Positions 43,001-56,827 are shown, counted from the first letter of the stretch. The stretch: DNA of 64,000 nucleotides from Adiantum capillus-veneris (GCA_014529385.2 CM043963.1:4681001-4745000); one strand, 5' to 3'. Made by a program: numbers and translations. The notes: generated by a model not told the origin, from the sequence alone.

Positions 43001-44898
43001 CAAAAAGTATTCCTAATGCTTTTACCTTGTTCTTTGATGGAGCTTTTCGTCGAGCCACAGGAAAAGCAGGGGGAGGGCTAGTGTTGCTCAACCCAAGTGG
43101 AGAGGTGGTCATGAAAGAGAAGTTCAATCTACCAAGTTCAGCTAGCAACAATGAAGCAAAATATGACACACTACTTCATGGTTTGAATATGTGCATTGGC
43201 CAAGGGATACAACGCCTCATGGTAAAGGGAGATGCACTTCTCATTGTTAAACAGATTTTAGGTATTTGGGCATGCAAGAATGAAAGCTTACGGACAAAAG
43301 TTCATGCCATTCGTAGATTGTTTAATCAATTTGAAGAAGTGCAACTATATCATATTCCTAGGAAACAGAATGAAGATGCCGATTTACTTGCACAGCAAGT
43401 AGTTACATGTGTTGAGAAAGAAGTGCAGGTCATCATGGTGGCAGCAACTGTCAAGCAACCGAGTTACCAGGGATTGGAGTCATTGACTCCCATTATTAGC
43501 TACATTTTGGAGGGCGAGTTTCCACAAGACTTCACGAAGGCTCAGAAGAGGAGACTCATGAAGAAGGCAAGCGCATATCTCTTCCTAGAAGGCTCCCTCT
43601 ATCAAAGAGGGAAGGATCAAGTGTGCAGAAGAGTACCAACTATCGCGGAGATTCCAGCCATTCTAAAAGGTTTGCATGAAGAGGCATGTGGTGGTCATTT
43701 TTCCCAAGAATTAACTGTGAAGAAGATTTTGCTTGCGGGGTATGTTTGGCCAAGTCTACATGTGGATGTCCAACATTGGTGTAAAAGTTGTCACAATTGT
43801 CAGATGAATGGAAATAGAAGGTTGGTGCATGGCCCGAGGCAAATAGTGCTTGCAAATGGACCCTTCGAAAAGTGGGGCATTGATGCTATGGGTCCTCTGC
43901 CTAGGACAAAGAATGGTAAACTCTACATTCTAGTGGCTGTAGACTACATGACTAGGTGGGTGGAAGCACAAAGTGTGGCAAAGGTAAATGAGAGGACAGT
44001 GAGCAAATTCGTCTACACTCACATTTGTTGTAGATTTGGCACACCTTTGGAGATTGTTTCTGATAATGGTCCAGGGTTTAGAAAAGGATTGCTCACAGAA
44101 GTTTGTGAAGAGCTTCACATTCTACATCGTCATAGCACACCATACTATCCCCAATCAAATGGTTTGGTAGAAAAAGCTAATGGTGTCATTGCAGGAATCA
44201 TTAGAAAGATGGTGCAAAACAAGACAAAATTATGGGATGACTTCTTGGATGGTGCCTTGTGGGCATATCGAACCACATATAGGGAAGCCACGGAGTTCAC
44301 ACCATTTCACTTGGTCTATGGTCAAGAGGCTTTGCAGCCTATCGAGCTCAACATTCCAACAATGCGACTTCATGGCAAAGGAGCACAAGATGATCAAGAG
44401 GTATGGATGGATCAACTTCTTACGTTAGTGGAGCTTGAGTGGAAAAGAAAAGCAGCATATGAGTGCTACAAGAGGAAAGCCACACAAGCGAAAGAAACGC
44501 ATGACAAGAAACTGAAGGACAAAGGCATCAAGGAAGGAGAGCTTGTGCTAAGGTATGACAATCGACTTGACAATCGTTTTGATGCCAAGTTTGAAACAAG
44601 ATGGCAAGGGCCATACATAGTCAAGAAGGCTTTCAATTCAAGTTACTATCAGCTTATGGACTTGAATGGTAAAGAGCACTCCAGGAAAGTAAACGGGTAT
44701 CGCTTGAAGCCCTATTTGAGTCGCCTTCTACCAAAGGATCTACCAAAGATCTGTCCAAAGGCCGTTGTCTCATGTAAGTATTGTTACATGAAGCATGAGT
44801 GTAACTCCAGCCAAAATTCTGAGGGGCCAAACAACAAAGATCTCGTCAAGGACTCTGAAGCACTCTCTTTGGAAAAGATGCTCTATGATGGTACATGA
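40034..44898 (+). CDS. Tat gypsy gag-pol polyprotein, gag N-terminus missing
   Basis: The frame is uninterrupted to the stop at 44896-44898 and open upstream into the LTR (to 39997), so no true start can be assigned. Order: gag remainder; zinc knuckle CWNCGESGHGMYNC (40354-40395); protease LVDGGAQICIM with Asp at 40993; acidic linker; RT with WRVCVDYRPLN and FIDDF (Asp at 42160); Ty3 RNase H with catalytic positions lost (VSSSVGRETIGAVLLQ at about 42586, LTAENL at about 42793). A second, archaeal-type RNase H follows (LFFDGAFRRATG, Asp at 43036; NNEAKYDTLL; VKGDALLIVK; NEDADLLA), all four acidic residues present. Then integrase zinc finger (HEEACGGHF ... CKSCHNCQ, about 43676-43803), D43882, D44062 and E44170 (exact D35E), and C-terminal WQGPYIVKKAF. 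The dual RNase H is the hallmark of the Tat/Ogre lineage. Confidence 0.93.
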
Positions 44899-44910
44899 AT
44901 ATACCATCAT

Positions 44911-44926
44911 CCAGGGGGAGGGCTAA
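44911..44926 (+). other. Polypurine tract of Tat element
   Basis: CCAGGGGGAGGGCTAA immediately before the 3' LTR. Confidence 0.8.
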
Positions 44927-47294
44927 TGATAGCCGTTTTTTGGCTCTTTGTAATTGCCACAGTGAGTTACCTCACCCTACCAAAATCACCCAAACATTGT
45001 GGCTATCCCTACCATTTCACTGTACATAGGCGTGCGTGAGTCACGGGACTTTTCCCATATCTTCTTAAAAAACCCTCAATTAGCTAGTCATTGGGCTAGT
45101 TGAGCCAAAAAATAAAATAAAAAATATAAGTATATTATGGCCCATGCGTATGTAAATATTTCTTTGTATATAGGGCCTTAATAAAATATTTTTTCATAAT
45201 TATTTTGGTATTTATTTAAATATTTCTACCTAGGTGTGTGTTATTTATGCTTTGTACATTGCCTCACCATTACCACAATTTTTCTTACCATTTTTTATAC
45301 TCTTTATTTCATATAGAAATATTTTCATGTAAGCTTCTCTTATATTTGGTGTAACTCCACCCCAACAAAAATCCAAAAAAACTAGTTCTATTTATGTGTA
45401 TATTTTTTTCACTATTGTGATTTTTCCCTTCCTACATCTATTTTGTTTTTTTCTAAAAAATTAGAACACCAAAAATATTTATCTTTTTATGGTAGCCTCA
45501 TAATGAGAGAGATTTCTTTTGACCCCTTTATATTTTTTCCACTTATATTATTTATATTTGACATGTACATATTTTTTAAACCCCTCAATATTTGATTTTC
45601 TTAGTTGTACTATTCACTTATATCCTAATCTCAAGAATATCTTCAATTATAGACCTACCAAATAAGGTCAAGGGTAGGTGGCATGCATACATGCACTATG
45701 GAGGGCTCACTCTTGGAGGTATTCAAAAGAATCATCCAAAGAAGGACCCCACAAGGACCTTTGCAGTGGAAAAAAAACGGTCGGTTTTGCTGAATTTTTA
45801 AAGTTCACTTGCTCTCCGAATTTGAAAAGGTGATACAAACAAAAGTTTTAGCTCGTGGGCTGAACGTTTGCCTCAAATTTTTTCATATTTTTTTGAGCTA
45901 CGAGCTGTGAGCTATGATTTTATTAGTGGACCCCAGTTTTCCCATGCTATGCAGCCACACTCTCTCTTCCACTTTATCATTTTCCTCTTTCACACACACT
46001 TCTCCCCATCTCTCTCACCACTCCTCTCTGCACACTACTCACCTTCTCCTCAACCTTGAAGAATAAGAGAAACCATGGTGAACTCATACCTCCCACACAC
46101 AATTCCATTCCAAAATTGACCACCTAGTCTCATTTTTCCTCCTCCAAATTACCCATATCTATCAAAAAACCACAAAATTCAGCCTCTTCTCTTAAAAGAC
46201 AGCATCATGGTGGTTGATTACTCAGCCTCAATTACCTTGTCTCTCAAGGAAGGTCAAGAGTGGAGAAAAAATGTACCGTCAAAGCTAGTGGACCGTCAAC
46301 AAGCGTCAAAATTGGCCCTACTCAAGACACTTGGAGCATCAACCTTGTAAGAAATCCACCTTTTCTTACCTCTTAAGAGTTTTTCTTCCTTATTTGTATC
46401 CTACATGGATACTCCCATTGTAAATACCCAATTTCATTTGTAAATTAATACTAACTCTACTAACACTAACCCACTATGAAAAGTCCTATCACCTCCATTT
46501 CTCTCCTCTCTCTTTCCCCACCAACTTCTTGATAATTCCAAGCAAAAGAAATTAGATAAATGGCTGAAAATCTAACCCAACCATGGTTAGAGGAGTAACC
46601 CTAGCCTTCAAAATTGCTATAAAAGGAGGGTGTGGCTAGCACAAAAGGGGGAGCCATAAGCAAGAGCACTATGCTATAGCTTGAGAAGCCAAGCTCAACC
46701 TCTCTAGAAGGAGCTCTTGAGTGGAAGATCATTGTCTTATGCATGTGCATGTGTTGTAATAGGGTATTAGCAAGGGAACTTTATGCCATTGTAAGAGAGA
46801 GAGTGATCATTCAATTGAGAGTAGGAAATCTATCATTTCTCCTACTAGTGTAAGCCCAACATTTGCTGAATCAAGGAGGGTGGATTTGAACTAAGCTTGG
46901 ATACTTTGTCTCCCTTCCAACGTGAAGTAATGGACAACAATGATGCGTAAGTGTCTTGGTGTTTTTTGTTAAGTTCTTGATAGCTTGTCTCTGGTGTTGT
47001 CATCAATCTAGCCATAAATCCCACATACTGTAAGAGGGCGACAAGGTGGAGAGGACTCCCCCGGCCTTAAGACAGTGATTGGGGTGGCTTTTTTTGTGAT
47101 GTGTTGTGGTGAAATTTACGCAAGCTATGTGAACAAATACTAATCTCACTTTGATTTGTCATGACAGATTTGTAAGAAGGTATTAATGCAACAAGCACCC
47201 CCTCCCCCTTTCTCTCTCTTTCTTACATATATATATTTATGTTTGCTTGATCATTAACGATACACTTCAAAGCAGCCCGAGCACCATCTCTCTC

Positions 47295-47348
<54 letters not shown>

Positions 47349-47602
47349 TTTTAGTGTGTGAGAGTGTTCCATTGGTGTTAGGGTTAGTGTAAATTCCTTG
47401 CTTGTTTGTGGGTTGCTCTAACGATTCTCCTCTTTTGCGTCCTAGTTCGCTCTTAAACTAGGTGGTGCCCCTTGTGTAGTTGGGATTTGGCTGGGGGTTT
47501 GTTGTTTTGGGCTGTGTTGTGCCCCAGCCCCATTGAGCAGCACGGGAGCCTTGAAGGGTGTCTAGAGGTTGCTCTTCTTGTTGCCCGCCCCGGACCGCCT
47601 CA
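44927..47602 (+). repeat. 3' LTR of Tat element
   Basis: 2676 bp, about 11 bp longer than the 5' LTR, mainly because of the CT tract near 47300-47345. TATA at 46618-46625. Followed by GTAG. Confidence 0.92.
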
Positions 47603-47606
47603 GTAG

Positions 47607-49874
47607 AAAGCTAAAATGCTTGCGTACGGACAATGGGGGGGAGTTCACAATTGCTGAATTTATTAAGTTTTGTGAAAATTTGGGCATTAAGAGGGAGCTT
47701 ACTGTGCCATACAGCCCCTCTTCTAATGGTGTGGCTGAAGATTCAATATGACACTTTGTGAGAGGGTGAGATGCATGTTGTCCACAGCTAATCTCTCTCA
47801 TGGATTTTGGGGAGAAGCTTTGAAAACTGCAGTGGATATATGCAATCGATCCCCTCACATGTCTTTGAAAGGTGACATCCTTGAAGAGGTTTGGTCTGGC
47901 AAACCTGCTTCATATGATCACTTACGCATTTTTGGTTGCGAGGCTTTTGTGCATGTCAGACCCGAGTTGAGGAGTAAACTAGATGCCAAGTCCATTAAAG
48001 GCCTCTTCATGGGATATGGTGAAGAAGGCGAAATGGGTTACAGGATTTGGTTACCTCAGCTCAAAAGGGTTGTACGCAACCAGGATGTTGTTTTTAATGA
48101 GGCAAGGCTGCTTCAAAACAATTGTGTCTCAAAGCATGACCATAAAGGGTCAAATTTCAACATGACCAGCCACCTGTTAGGCCTATTTTTGACCCTCATG
48201 ATACACCACAAATGACTGAAAATGTAAATGATCCAATGGTGGTTGAGCCAGATGATGTTGGACAGCAAATTGAGGCTCCTGAAGACATTTGCAGCCAAGA
48301 AACAATGCTAAAAATGGTGCTGAAAATGATGTACATCAGCCCATTTTTGATGATTTTATCATGCCACCTGATGTTAACCCATTGCCGGATAATGTGGATC
48401 ATTGGGTGAGGCGGTCTACTCATCAAAGACTGCCTGTGAGCAGATATGAACCCTCTTTGCATTACATTATGTTGACAGATGAGGGAGAGTCTCTTACGTA
48501 TAAAGAGGCAAAGACATGTGAGCACAGCGACAAGTGGGAGCTTTCTATGCAGGAAGAGATTAAAGCTTTGCATGCTAATCATACTTGGGATTTGGTTAAA
48601 TTACCAAAGGAAGGAAGGCTATTCCTAACAAATGGGTGTATAAAATCAAGACTGTTGATACAAAACCCAATTATAAGGCAAGGCTTGTGGCAAAGGGATA
48701 TGTTCAAACCAAGGGCATAGACTTTCAGGAAGTGTTCTCTCCTGTTGTGAAGATGACCACTTTGCATGTATTGTTTGCCATAGTGACTGCTCTTGATTTG
48801 GAAATGGACCAAATGGATGTACATACCGCTTTCTTGCATGGTGATGTGGAAGAAGAGCTTTACATGAAGCAACCCGAGGGTTTTGTTATTCCTGGCAAGG
48901 AACATATGGTATGTATGCTCAATAGAAGCTTGTATGGGCTGAAACAATCATGTAGACAATGGTACAAGAAGTTTGATCGCTTCATGCTTAAGCATGGTTA
49001 CAAAAGAAGCCATGCAGACCATTGTTTGTATACCAAACATGATGAGGATGGAAGCCATATCATTCTTGTGCTCTATGGTGATGATATGTTGATAGCTGGA
49101 AAGAAAAGAAGCATTGTTGATGCTCTTAAAGGCCAGTTGAAATCTGCATTTTCCAATGAAAGACCTTGGGGCAGCTGAACATATACTTGGAGTACGTGTT
49201 ACAAGGCAAAGAGACAAGCTCCTATTGTATTTGTCGCAAGAAAAGTACATTGAAAAGGTGCTGGACAGATTTAACATGGCAAAGCCTCTTGGTGTGCCAT
49301 TACAACCATATGTCAAGAAGCCAATGACATGCAAAGTGTGCCTTACGTTTCAGCTTGTGGTTCACTTATGTATGCTATGGTTGCTACTAGGCCTGACATA
49401 ACGGCTAATCCAGGCAGGTTGCATTGGGATGCAGTGATGTCCATTATGAGGTACTTGAAAGGGACTAAAAACAAATGCCTCTGCTATGGCAAAGGACCAA
49501 TGGAGTTGAAGGGATTTTGTGACTCTAACATGGCTGGTGATGTGGATACATGGAAATCCACAAGTGGCTATGTATTTACTCTTGCGGGAGGTGCTATTTC
49601 ATGGTGTTCTAGATTGCAAAAGATTGTTGCATTGTCTACGACAAAGGCTGAATATATTTCAGCCACTGAGGCTTCCAAAGAAGCTACTTGGTTAGCACGC
49701 CTATGCAGTGAGTTTGGTCATGCACGCACAAAGCATATTGATGTGCGGTATCACTTCATACAAGAAGTGCTTGAGGATGGCCTTTTTACATTGGTTAAGG
49801 TCCATACATCACAAAATCCAACAGATGCTCTCATTAAGTGCTTACCCAAAGCACAACATCATCTATGCATATAG
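47607..49874 (+). pseudogene. Copia B integrase C-part, RT and RNase H, broken
   Basis: Resumes the copia B pol with LKCLRTDNGGEFTIAEF (second integrase Asp) and SSNGVAED (Glu present). A frameshift follows at about 47739 into MTLCERVRCMLSTANLS. The integrase tail runs to about 48170. RT begins near 48400, with frameshifts around 48610 and 49155. Its active site reads LYGDDMLIAG, with Gly where copia elements normally have Val. The RNase H part (49405-49870) has FCDSNMAGDVD in place of SDADWAGD and lacks about 25 residues before HARTKHIDVRYHF. It ends at LPKAQHHLCI. Together with 35586-37368 it makes one dead polyprotein. Confidence 0.9.
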
Positions 49875-49916
49875 ATGGTGGGAGTCACATAGCTTAAAGG
49901 TGCCATTTATGCCTTT

Positions 49917-49927
49917 AAGTGGGAGGT
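49917..49927 (+). other. Polypurine tract of copia B
   Basis: AAGTGGGAGGT immediately before the 3' LTR. Confidence 0.7.
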
Positions 49928-50284
<357 letters not shown>

Positions 50285-50458
50285 AGTGAGCCATAGTCAG
50301 AGCGTCTTGAGACGTACATCAATGCCTTGCACAACATTCTAAATGCCCTTTGACACAAGAAATTCGCCATCATGTAAGCCCACATTGAATAGTTATCCCC
50401 ATCCAATTTATCCTCAGTAGCAAACATCTCAAAAACATATGTTATTATCAGCCATGGT
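50285..50458 (-). pseudogene. Copia gag N-terminus fragment, inverted
   Basis: Minus-strand reading MFATEDKLDGDNYSMWAYMM strongly resembles the gag start of copia A (FTSEDKLDGTNYSLWSFM). It starts near 50458 and runs into the copia B LTR edge at 50285. It belongs to another copia family and lies in the opposite orientation, directly abutting the 3' LTR where a target duplication should be. Confidence 0.7.
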
Positions 50459-51847
50459 GAGTGACTACACCAGATGTGAAAATTGCTTCAAAAGAGTAAA
50501 AAAAAAACTGGACTAACACATGTTATGTAGCACAAACCAAAGAGGATTATAAGGGATGTGTTCTGCAAAAGATTGAATTAACAAAAATTCTACACAAAAG
50601 GAAGAAATTGCCTACGCAATACTGCCTATAGTGGAAGTAAAGGCCAAAATGAGTCCGAATCAAAATTTTGAGCACACCGAGCTCTACAAGATCACCTGAA
50701 GTATTACTCAACCTAATGATGCTCACCAAAGCTCACCCAATTAGGAGAAAGTGACAAGGGGTGATGGCAATGCTAATGATATTGGCAACTATGTTGTAAT
50801 ACAAATTGATAAAATTAGGATTACAAGGATGCACACGTAATTTGGAGAAGATGAATAAGCTCAAGGCACACAACAGAGAGTGTGTTTCTTAGTGTATAAA
50901 TAGAAAGATAAGTTAGCCCTAGAGTGATGGCTGTATGTTACCCCTAGAGTGATTGGTGTATATACAATGCAGTGGGAAAAAACACATCACTACCACATAT
51001 ATGGTAACACAAACCCTATGTGTACATGTAGAGACTTTGTGGATTGAGCAGCACAAGGATGGCCGTATCTTGCATGCAAACACATTTATTACATATATTT
51101 TTGTATCTTTGGATGGATATAAACTATAATATGTTTATCCATCAAGATAAGCTCACAAACGAGGACCTTGCACACGTTTCCAATGCTTACATTTTTTGGG
51201 ATATTGCCATTGTTTTTTGACTCTTAAATGCATTAAATTAACCATTTTTTAATTATCTTGGCTTGAGGGCACTTTATTGTGGTGATGTTTTTAAATTTTT
51301 AGAAGTTGTCACTTCAATTCCACATAGTCATACTTGGGAGATTCTGAAGTGACAATATGGTTGAAGTAGAATTTTCTAGTTGCTTCTAGGATCAACATTG
51401 GATAGTTGACTATTGCAGTGGCTTCTCGTATTCACAATGTATTGTTTTTGTAAATGTGAAGCCAATACTCCATGTAAAGCACCATAGATATAGATTTTGA
51501 TATCTAAATTTTGTAATAGTCTTGAGTATAGCATGAATGGGGTGTGTGTACTTATGTGGGCATGTATGTGCATCAAACAACTTTGGAGATAATTTTGAGG
51601 GCCTTTTAGCAGAGAGAAAATAAAGTGCGTCCAATCACTAGAAACCCTACGTTACGCAGAAAATGCAAGCAAAAATAAGAAATTTTCACCTACTCATTCA
51701 ATATAGAAGTATTTTTTGAGAACGGTCACATGCTCATTCGATGCAAGTGTCTTTTTCATAAGATAGACGTCAATCACTTGATAGGTGTGCGTTATAAATT
51801 AGTTTGTTTAAAATCATAGAAGTGTCATTTGGAGTTGCAACATGACA
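50459..51847. other. No recognisable gene
   Basis: AT-rich sequence with stops in all frames. A short internal duplication (CCCTAGAGTGAT at about 50918 and 50943) and A/T runs are the only features noted. Confidence 0.4.
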
Positions 51848-52329
51848 ATTCTAACATCACCAGTGCGTTTGAAATGCCCAAAAAAACTAAGGAACGAATG
51901 TCTACTTGCCTCAATCACACAATTGGAGAGGTAAAAAGACTTAAAAACATCTCTAAGGAGGCTTTGTCCTAACGGAATGCAAAGATCTTTCAGTTGAGGG
52001 CCAAAATCCCTTTGCGTGCCAATAGGAGAAGCCTACTTGGATGCATTTTTACACATTTTATAATACCTCTTTAGAGTCAATTGAGACGTGTTTTAACATT
52101 TTTGACCTCCCTAGGTGACCAATTGAGCCTTTGCAGGGGCTTTCTCCTCATGGCGCATAGAGGGCTTCTAGCCCCCCCTTAGCTAAAAGCCATGTGCACA
52201 CCATGAGAAGAATGCCCTCTAATAGGCATTTTTTGGCCTTTTTACCTCTCTTGGTGTTCAATTGAGGCAAGTAGACAGACGTTTCTTAGGTTTTTGGGTG
52301 TTCCAAACACGCTTGTGGTATTTAGAAAT
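51848..52329. mobile_element. Foldback / MITE-like element, arms about 90 bp
   Basis: The left arm (about 51848-51940) and right arm (about 52235-52329) are imperfect reverse complements. Shared cores are GTCTACTTGCCTCAAT and GAGAGGTAAAAAG with their complements, plus CCCAAAAA..CTAAG further out. The centre contains a second, smaller palindrome (CTCATGG ... CCATGAG). There is no coding capacity. Termini and target duplication are not clear, so the class is unknown. Confidence 0.65.
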
Positions 52330-52636
52330 ATCAAATTCCACTTTCAAATGAAAGTTTTATGATTCATGCTAACATCACTACCTTTTTTTAAATTAAAAAC
52401 TACACAATGTTAGATTCACTTTTCAGAGCATCTAGTTGTCCTTTTGGACGTACTCAATAAATGTGCGTACCTTTCATCGAGATTTTCTATAGAAAAAATT
52501 AGAATTTCTTAAAATGATCTCCAAAATCTCTTAATGGTTTATAGATGTTTGTGTGATATAGAGAGGGTACGTATGTGTGTGTGGAGATGAAAAGATAGAG
52601 AAAGAGAGATGTAAGATTGGCTTAAGTGTGTGTATT

Positions 52637-52637
<1 letters not shown>

Positions 52638-52686
<49 letters not shown>

Positions 52687-52750
52687 AACACATTGGAATA
52701 GAGGATGTGTCTGTGAGAGAGAGAGAGAGAGACAGAGAGAGAGAGAGAGG
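52638..52750 (+). repeat. GA microsatellites
   Basis: Two GA tracts (52638-52684 and about 52717-52750) separated by unique sequence. Confidence 0.9.
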
Positions 52751-52985
52751 CAGCTTGGATAATATTTTGGCTTCTAATAAATCATAAAGGTCATAAATAG
52801 AAATTTGATTCAATCAAATATGGGAGGTAGTGAAGTGAGATCATGATTAAACTAAAGCGCTTTATATGGATAATTGCCTTGACATTGATAACCATAGATT
52901 TAGATTTTGGTATCAAAATATTTATGCTAGTGTGTGTGTATAGCATGAGTGGAGGATGTGTGTGCTTATGTGGGTAGTATCTAAA

Positions 52986-53130
52986 TGCATTACGAAGGGA
53001 ATGGGGTCTAAGAGGACCTATTTATTTTTCATGTGATTAAAAACGGAATTGTGGAATAGGCAAATGGGTAGATGCCATGTGGAGTAAAATGGTGGGTATT
53101 GCAGGGCCTAAAAGAGAGTGGTCAAACTTG
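52986..53130 (+). repeat. Copy of the MITE end found at 58447 and 61534
   Basis: About 145 bp (GCATTACGAAGGGAATGGGG, then CTAAGAGGACCTATTTATTT) that follow 58447-58590 in order, including TGATTAA, AAATGGGTAGATGCCATGTG and AATGGTGGGT. Divergence is moderate. The partner end was not found here. Confidence 0.6.
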
Positions 53131-54061
<931 letters not shown>

Positions 54062-54305
54062 CTGCATCACCCTTCTCACCATGGCTTGCCCAAGATGGCA
54101 TCCCCCATAGCCTCCCATCAATTTCACACCTGTCCTTAAAGCTATAGATCTAAACCATATCCTACTCCTAGGGATTCTCTCTTGTGTGAATTTACTTTCC
54201 ACAACAACTTTTTCACTATTTCAACCATCCCCATTCCAATTACCTCCATTACCATCATAGACATTCAACCCATTAGGTGGTCAAACAGCCCCTCAACCAC
54301 TAATA

Positions 54306-55732
54306 ATGGCTCAACCACCGCCCAACCCTAAAGTAGGAGCAACAAAATTTAGTGGGAAAGAATCCCAAGATGATGACAACCATGTGGTGAGACTAAGTGG
54401 TCTACAAGTGGGTGTGATGTGCTATACAATGATGCAATTAATAAGGAGCATTTTGCAGCCACACTGCAGGGGAAGGCCATGACAAGATTCATGCAGTATG
54501 ATATTAACACTTTTCCAGGTTATGACAATTTGAAAACTGGATTTTTGGCTAGATTCAAGGTAGTAAAGACTCCTGAAGATGTCCTGAAGAAGATCATGAA
54601 AATGAAGCAAAGAGATCTACAGGCAGAAAACTATGCACAACAGTTTAAAACTAAATAAACAAACTCCAAGAAAATTAGGTATTATCCTGGGAAAAATTAG
54701 GAGATTATTTATGTAGGGGATTGAGAAAGCAGCTCAAGAGTGATGTTGTAGGTCATGCACCCCTTGCTCAACAATAGAACTTTCATAATGTCATGGATGC
54801 AGGAATGAGGGTCATAAAGAGGTATGGAACAAGTGAACAAAATAAAATCATGAAGAAGAATCCAGATAGGATTCAGAAGAGGAAGAGGAAGATTCATATT
54901 CAGATGAAGATGAAGGTTGAGGAGCTGATTGAGATGAAGAGTCAGACATTGATGAAGATGAAGAAGATACATGGAGTGCAAAGAAGAAAAAAAGATCAAA
55001 GAAGAAGAAATATGTCAAGCCAAAGAAGCAAAGGAAGGAAGAAAAATGGTAAATCAAATTTTGAAGATACCTCCAATGCCAAAAACTTGATTCCAGAGAA
55101 GCTAAAGGAGATTCAACCTTCACCATTTTCAAATCCCTCTAAACCACCATTTTGTCAGGTATGTCAGAGACCTGGGAATGACTATGATAATTGCTATTAT
55201 AATCCTAATTTCAAGGGAAGGATACCAACACCAAAAAAGAAAAAGAGCAAAGGAAGGAAGAAAAATGGTAAAACCAATTTTGAAGATACCTCCAATACCA
55301 AAAAACTGGTTTTAGAGAAGCTGAAGGAGATTCAACCTTCACCATTTTCAAATCCATCTGAACCACCATTTTTTCAGGTATGCCAGAGACCAGGGAATGA
55401 CTATGATAATTGCTATTATAATCCTAATTTCAGGGGAAGAAAAATGGTAAATCCAATTTTGAAGATACCTCCAATACCAAAAAACTAATTCCGGAGGAGC
55501 TGAAGAAGATTCAACCTTCACCATTTTCAAATCCTTCTAAATTTGTCAGGTATGCGAAAGACCTGGGAATGACTATGATAATTGCTATTATAATCCTAAT
55601 TTGAGGGGAAGGAGACCAACACTCGTTTTGGCCAAGATGGAATCATGGGCAGATGTGGTGGCGCCACATCCCTTCATAACCAGATTTCAGAATACAAGGC
55701 CACCAAGGACATTTCAACAAGGAAATTGATAG
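54306..55732 (+). pseudogene. Ty3/gypsy gag remnant with triplicated zinc-knuckle module
   Basis: Starts at ATG 54306 (MAQPPPNPKVGATKFSGKES). After a frameshift, 54419-54658 reads HFAATLQGKAMTRFMQYDIN, FPGYDNLKTGFLARFK and VLKKIMKMKQRDLQAENYAQ, which fits the gypsy capsid (F...G.A..W/F ... F...F). A charged stretch follows. The module PSPFSNPS.PPF(C/F)QVCQRP, then GNDYDNCYYNPN, occurs three times (about 55110-55230, 55330-55440 and 55510-55612). The spacing CX2CX4NX4C is that of a CCHC knuckle with His replaced by Asn. Copy 2 has also lost the first Cys, and copy 3 carries a small deletion and lies in another frame. The reading ends near 55732. Confidence 0.7.
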
Positions 55733-55887
55733 AATGTACAGAGATATCATCAAACAAAACAATCCATGACAACCATGTACCTACTGTGTAGCTTTGGAAC
55801 ACATATAGAGACTTGCATGTGAACTATGGTGCAAACACATGAATGAGAGGGGAACTCCAATTGTGAACTATATACTTGCAAATGCAC

Positions 55888-56135
55888 CCTAGGGAGGTCA
55901 CCTAATAAAAATGTAACCTATCACGTGAGTTCAACAAAAGGGTATTTAAAGTTCTTGAAACTTACATAAATATATATACAGAAGGGAATTATTTTTTCAA
56001 ATTTGAAAACAAATTACAGATTTCAAAAGAAAAGGGTACATTATATTCTTAACAAAATTCACAGATAAGGGGTTTTACAAATATGTCTTGAACGCACGTG
56101 ATATGGTAGTTTTACGCATAGTGAACCCCCCGAGA
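55888..56135 (-). repeat. Dispersed repeat, inverted copy of 19760-19995
   Basis: Reverse complement of 19760-19995 with scattered changes. Landmarks: AGGTCACCTAATAAAAATG, GGTATTTAAAGTTCTTGAAA and GTGAACCCCCCGAG. It lies between two gypsy-like coding remnants. Confidence 0.7.
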
Positions 56136-56563
56136 AATGCAAGAGCCAGTTCCTCTAATGATGGAAGAATGAACATATTTGATCAAGTAAATGTAGTACT
56201 TTTAGAGAAAGTCTCCCCAGAAGTTGAAGAGCAGAAAAGTCAAGCAAAAGGGGAGAGATGGAAGCAGCACTTTGAAATGGCCCAAACAGAATTGATAAAA
56301 GGAGAAGGCGATATCTTACATTGTTTTCAATGTGATTGTCGTGCATGTGTCAAGATTGAGGAGTCTTAGAGAAAGCTATGGAAAGGGACAACCTATGAAC
56401 TACTAGGTCAAAGGGAAAATTGAAGGAAAAATAGGAATAGCAAAAGAATAGTCATGAAGGAGCCATTGAGGGAAGCACACAATAAGATCAAAATGGGGGT
56501 ATAGAAGAAATTCAGTTAAACTAGGACACTGAAGAATCTGCAAGTTCATGGCCATCAGAGACA
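56136..56563 (+). other. Unknown short frame
   Basis: An open frame ending at 56369 (starting inside the preceding repeat at 56088) is Glu/Lys-rich and ends GDILHCFQCDCRACVKIEES. The CxCxxC cluster is not a family I recognise. The rest up to 56563 is non-coding. Confidence 0.3.
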
Positions 56564-56827
56564 ATGCAAGCAATGTGCAAAAATCTAGGCAAGAAACCTC
56601 CAGAAATTGGTAAGTCAAACTCCTTAGAGAAGGCAGACAGTTCCAAGGATTTATCTAACAAAGGATTATCTTTATTGGAAGCACCCATTTCAGTAAAAGT
56701 GGATCAACTACTAAAATTAGTCCCTAATTTCAGTCAAAATTTTTCAAAAGACATGCGTCTGAGGAGGCTTTTTACAGCATCTATCACATCTCACAAAGAG
56801 ATAGTCCCGATACTAAAAAGTCAATAA
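56564..56827 (+). pseudogene. Possible gypsy gag-protease linker remnant
   Basis: The open stretch contains APISVKVDQLLKLVPNFSQN, which resembles the short I.V.(D/Q)LLK..P block preceding the protease in some plant gypsy polyproteins. No protease follows. It may belong with the gag remnant at 54306-55732, the repeat at 55888 having inserted between them. Confidence 0.35.

Larger units (their letters stand above)
37369..47602 (+). mobile_element. Ty3/gypsy element of the Tat lineage
   Basis: 10.2 kb with LTRs of 2665 bp (37369-40033) and 2676 bp (44927-47602). Both begin TGATAGCCG and end CCGCCTCA. They are flanked by a 4-bp duplication GTAG (37365-37368 and 47603-47606) that restores the copia B reading when removed. 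The LTRs are nearly identical apart from a microsatellite and a few changes, so insertion is recent. The interior (40034-44926) holds one long frame. There is no primer-binding site: coding sequence begins directly at the LTR edge, so the 5' untranslated region and gag N-terminus are missing. A solo LTR of the same family lies at 58717-61341. Confidence 0.92.
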
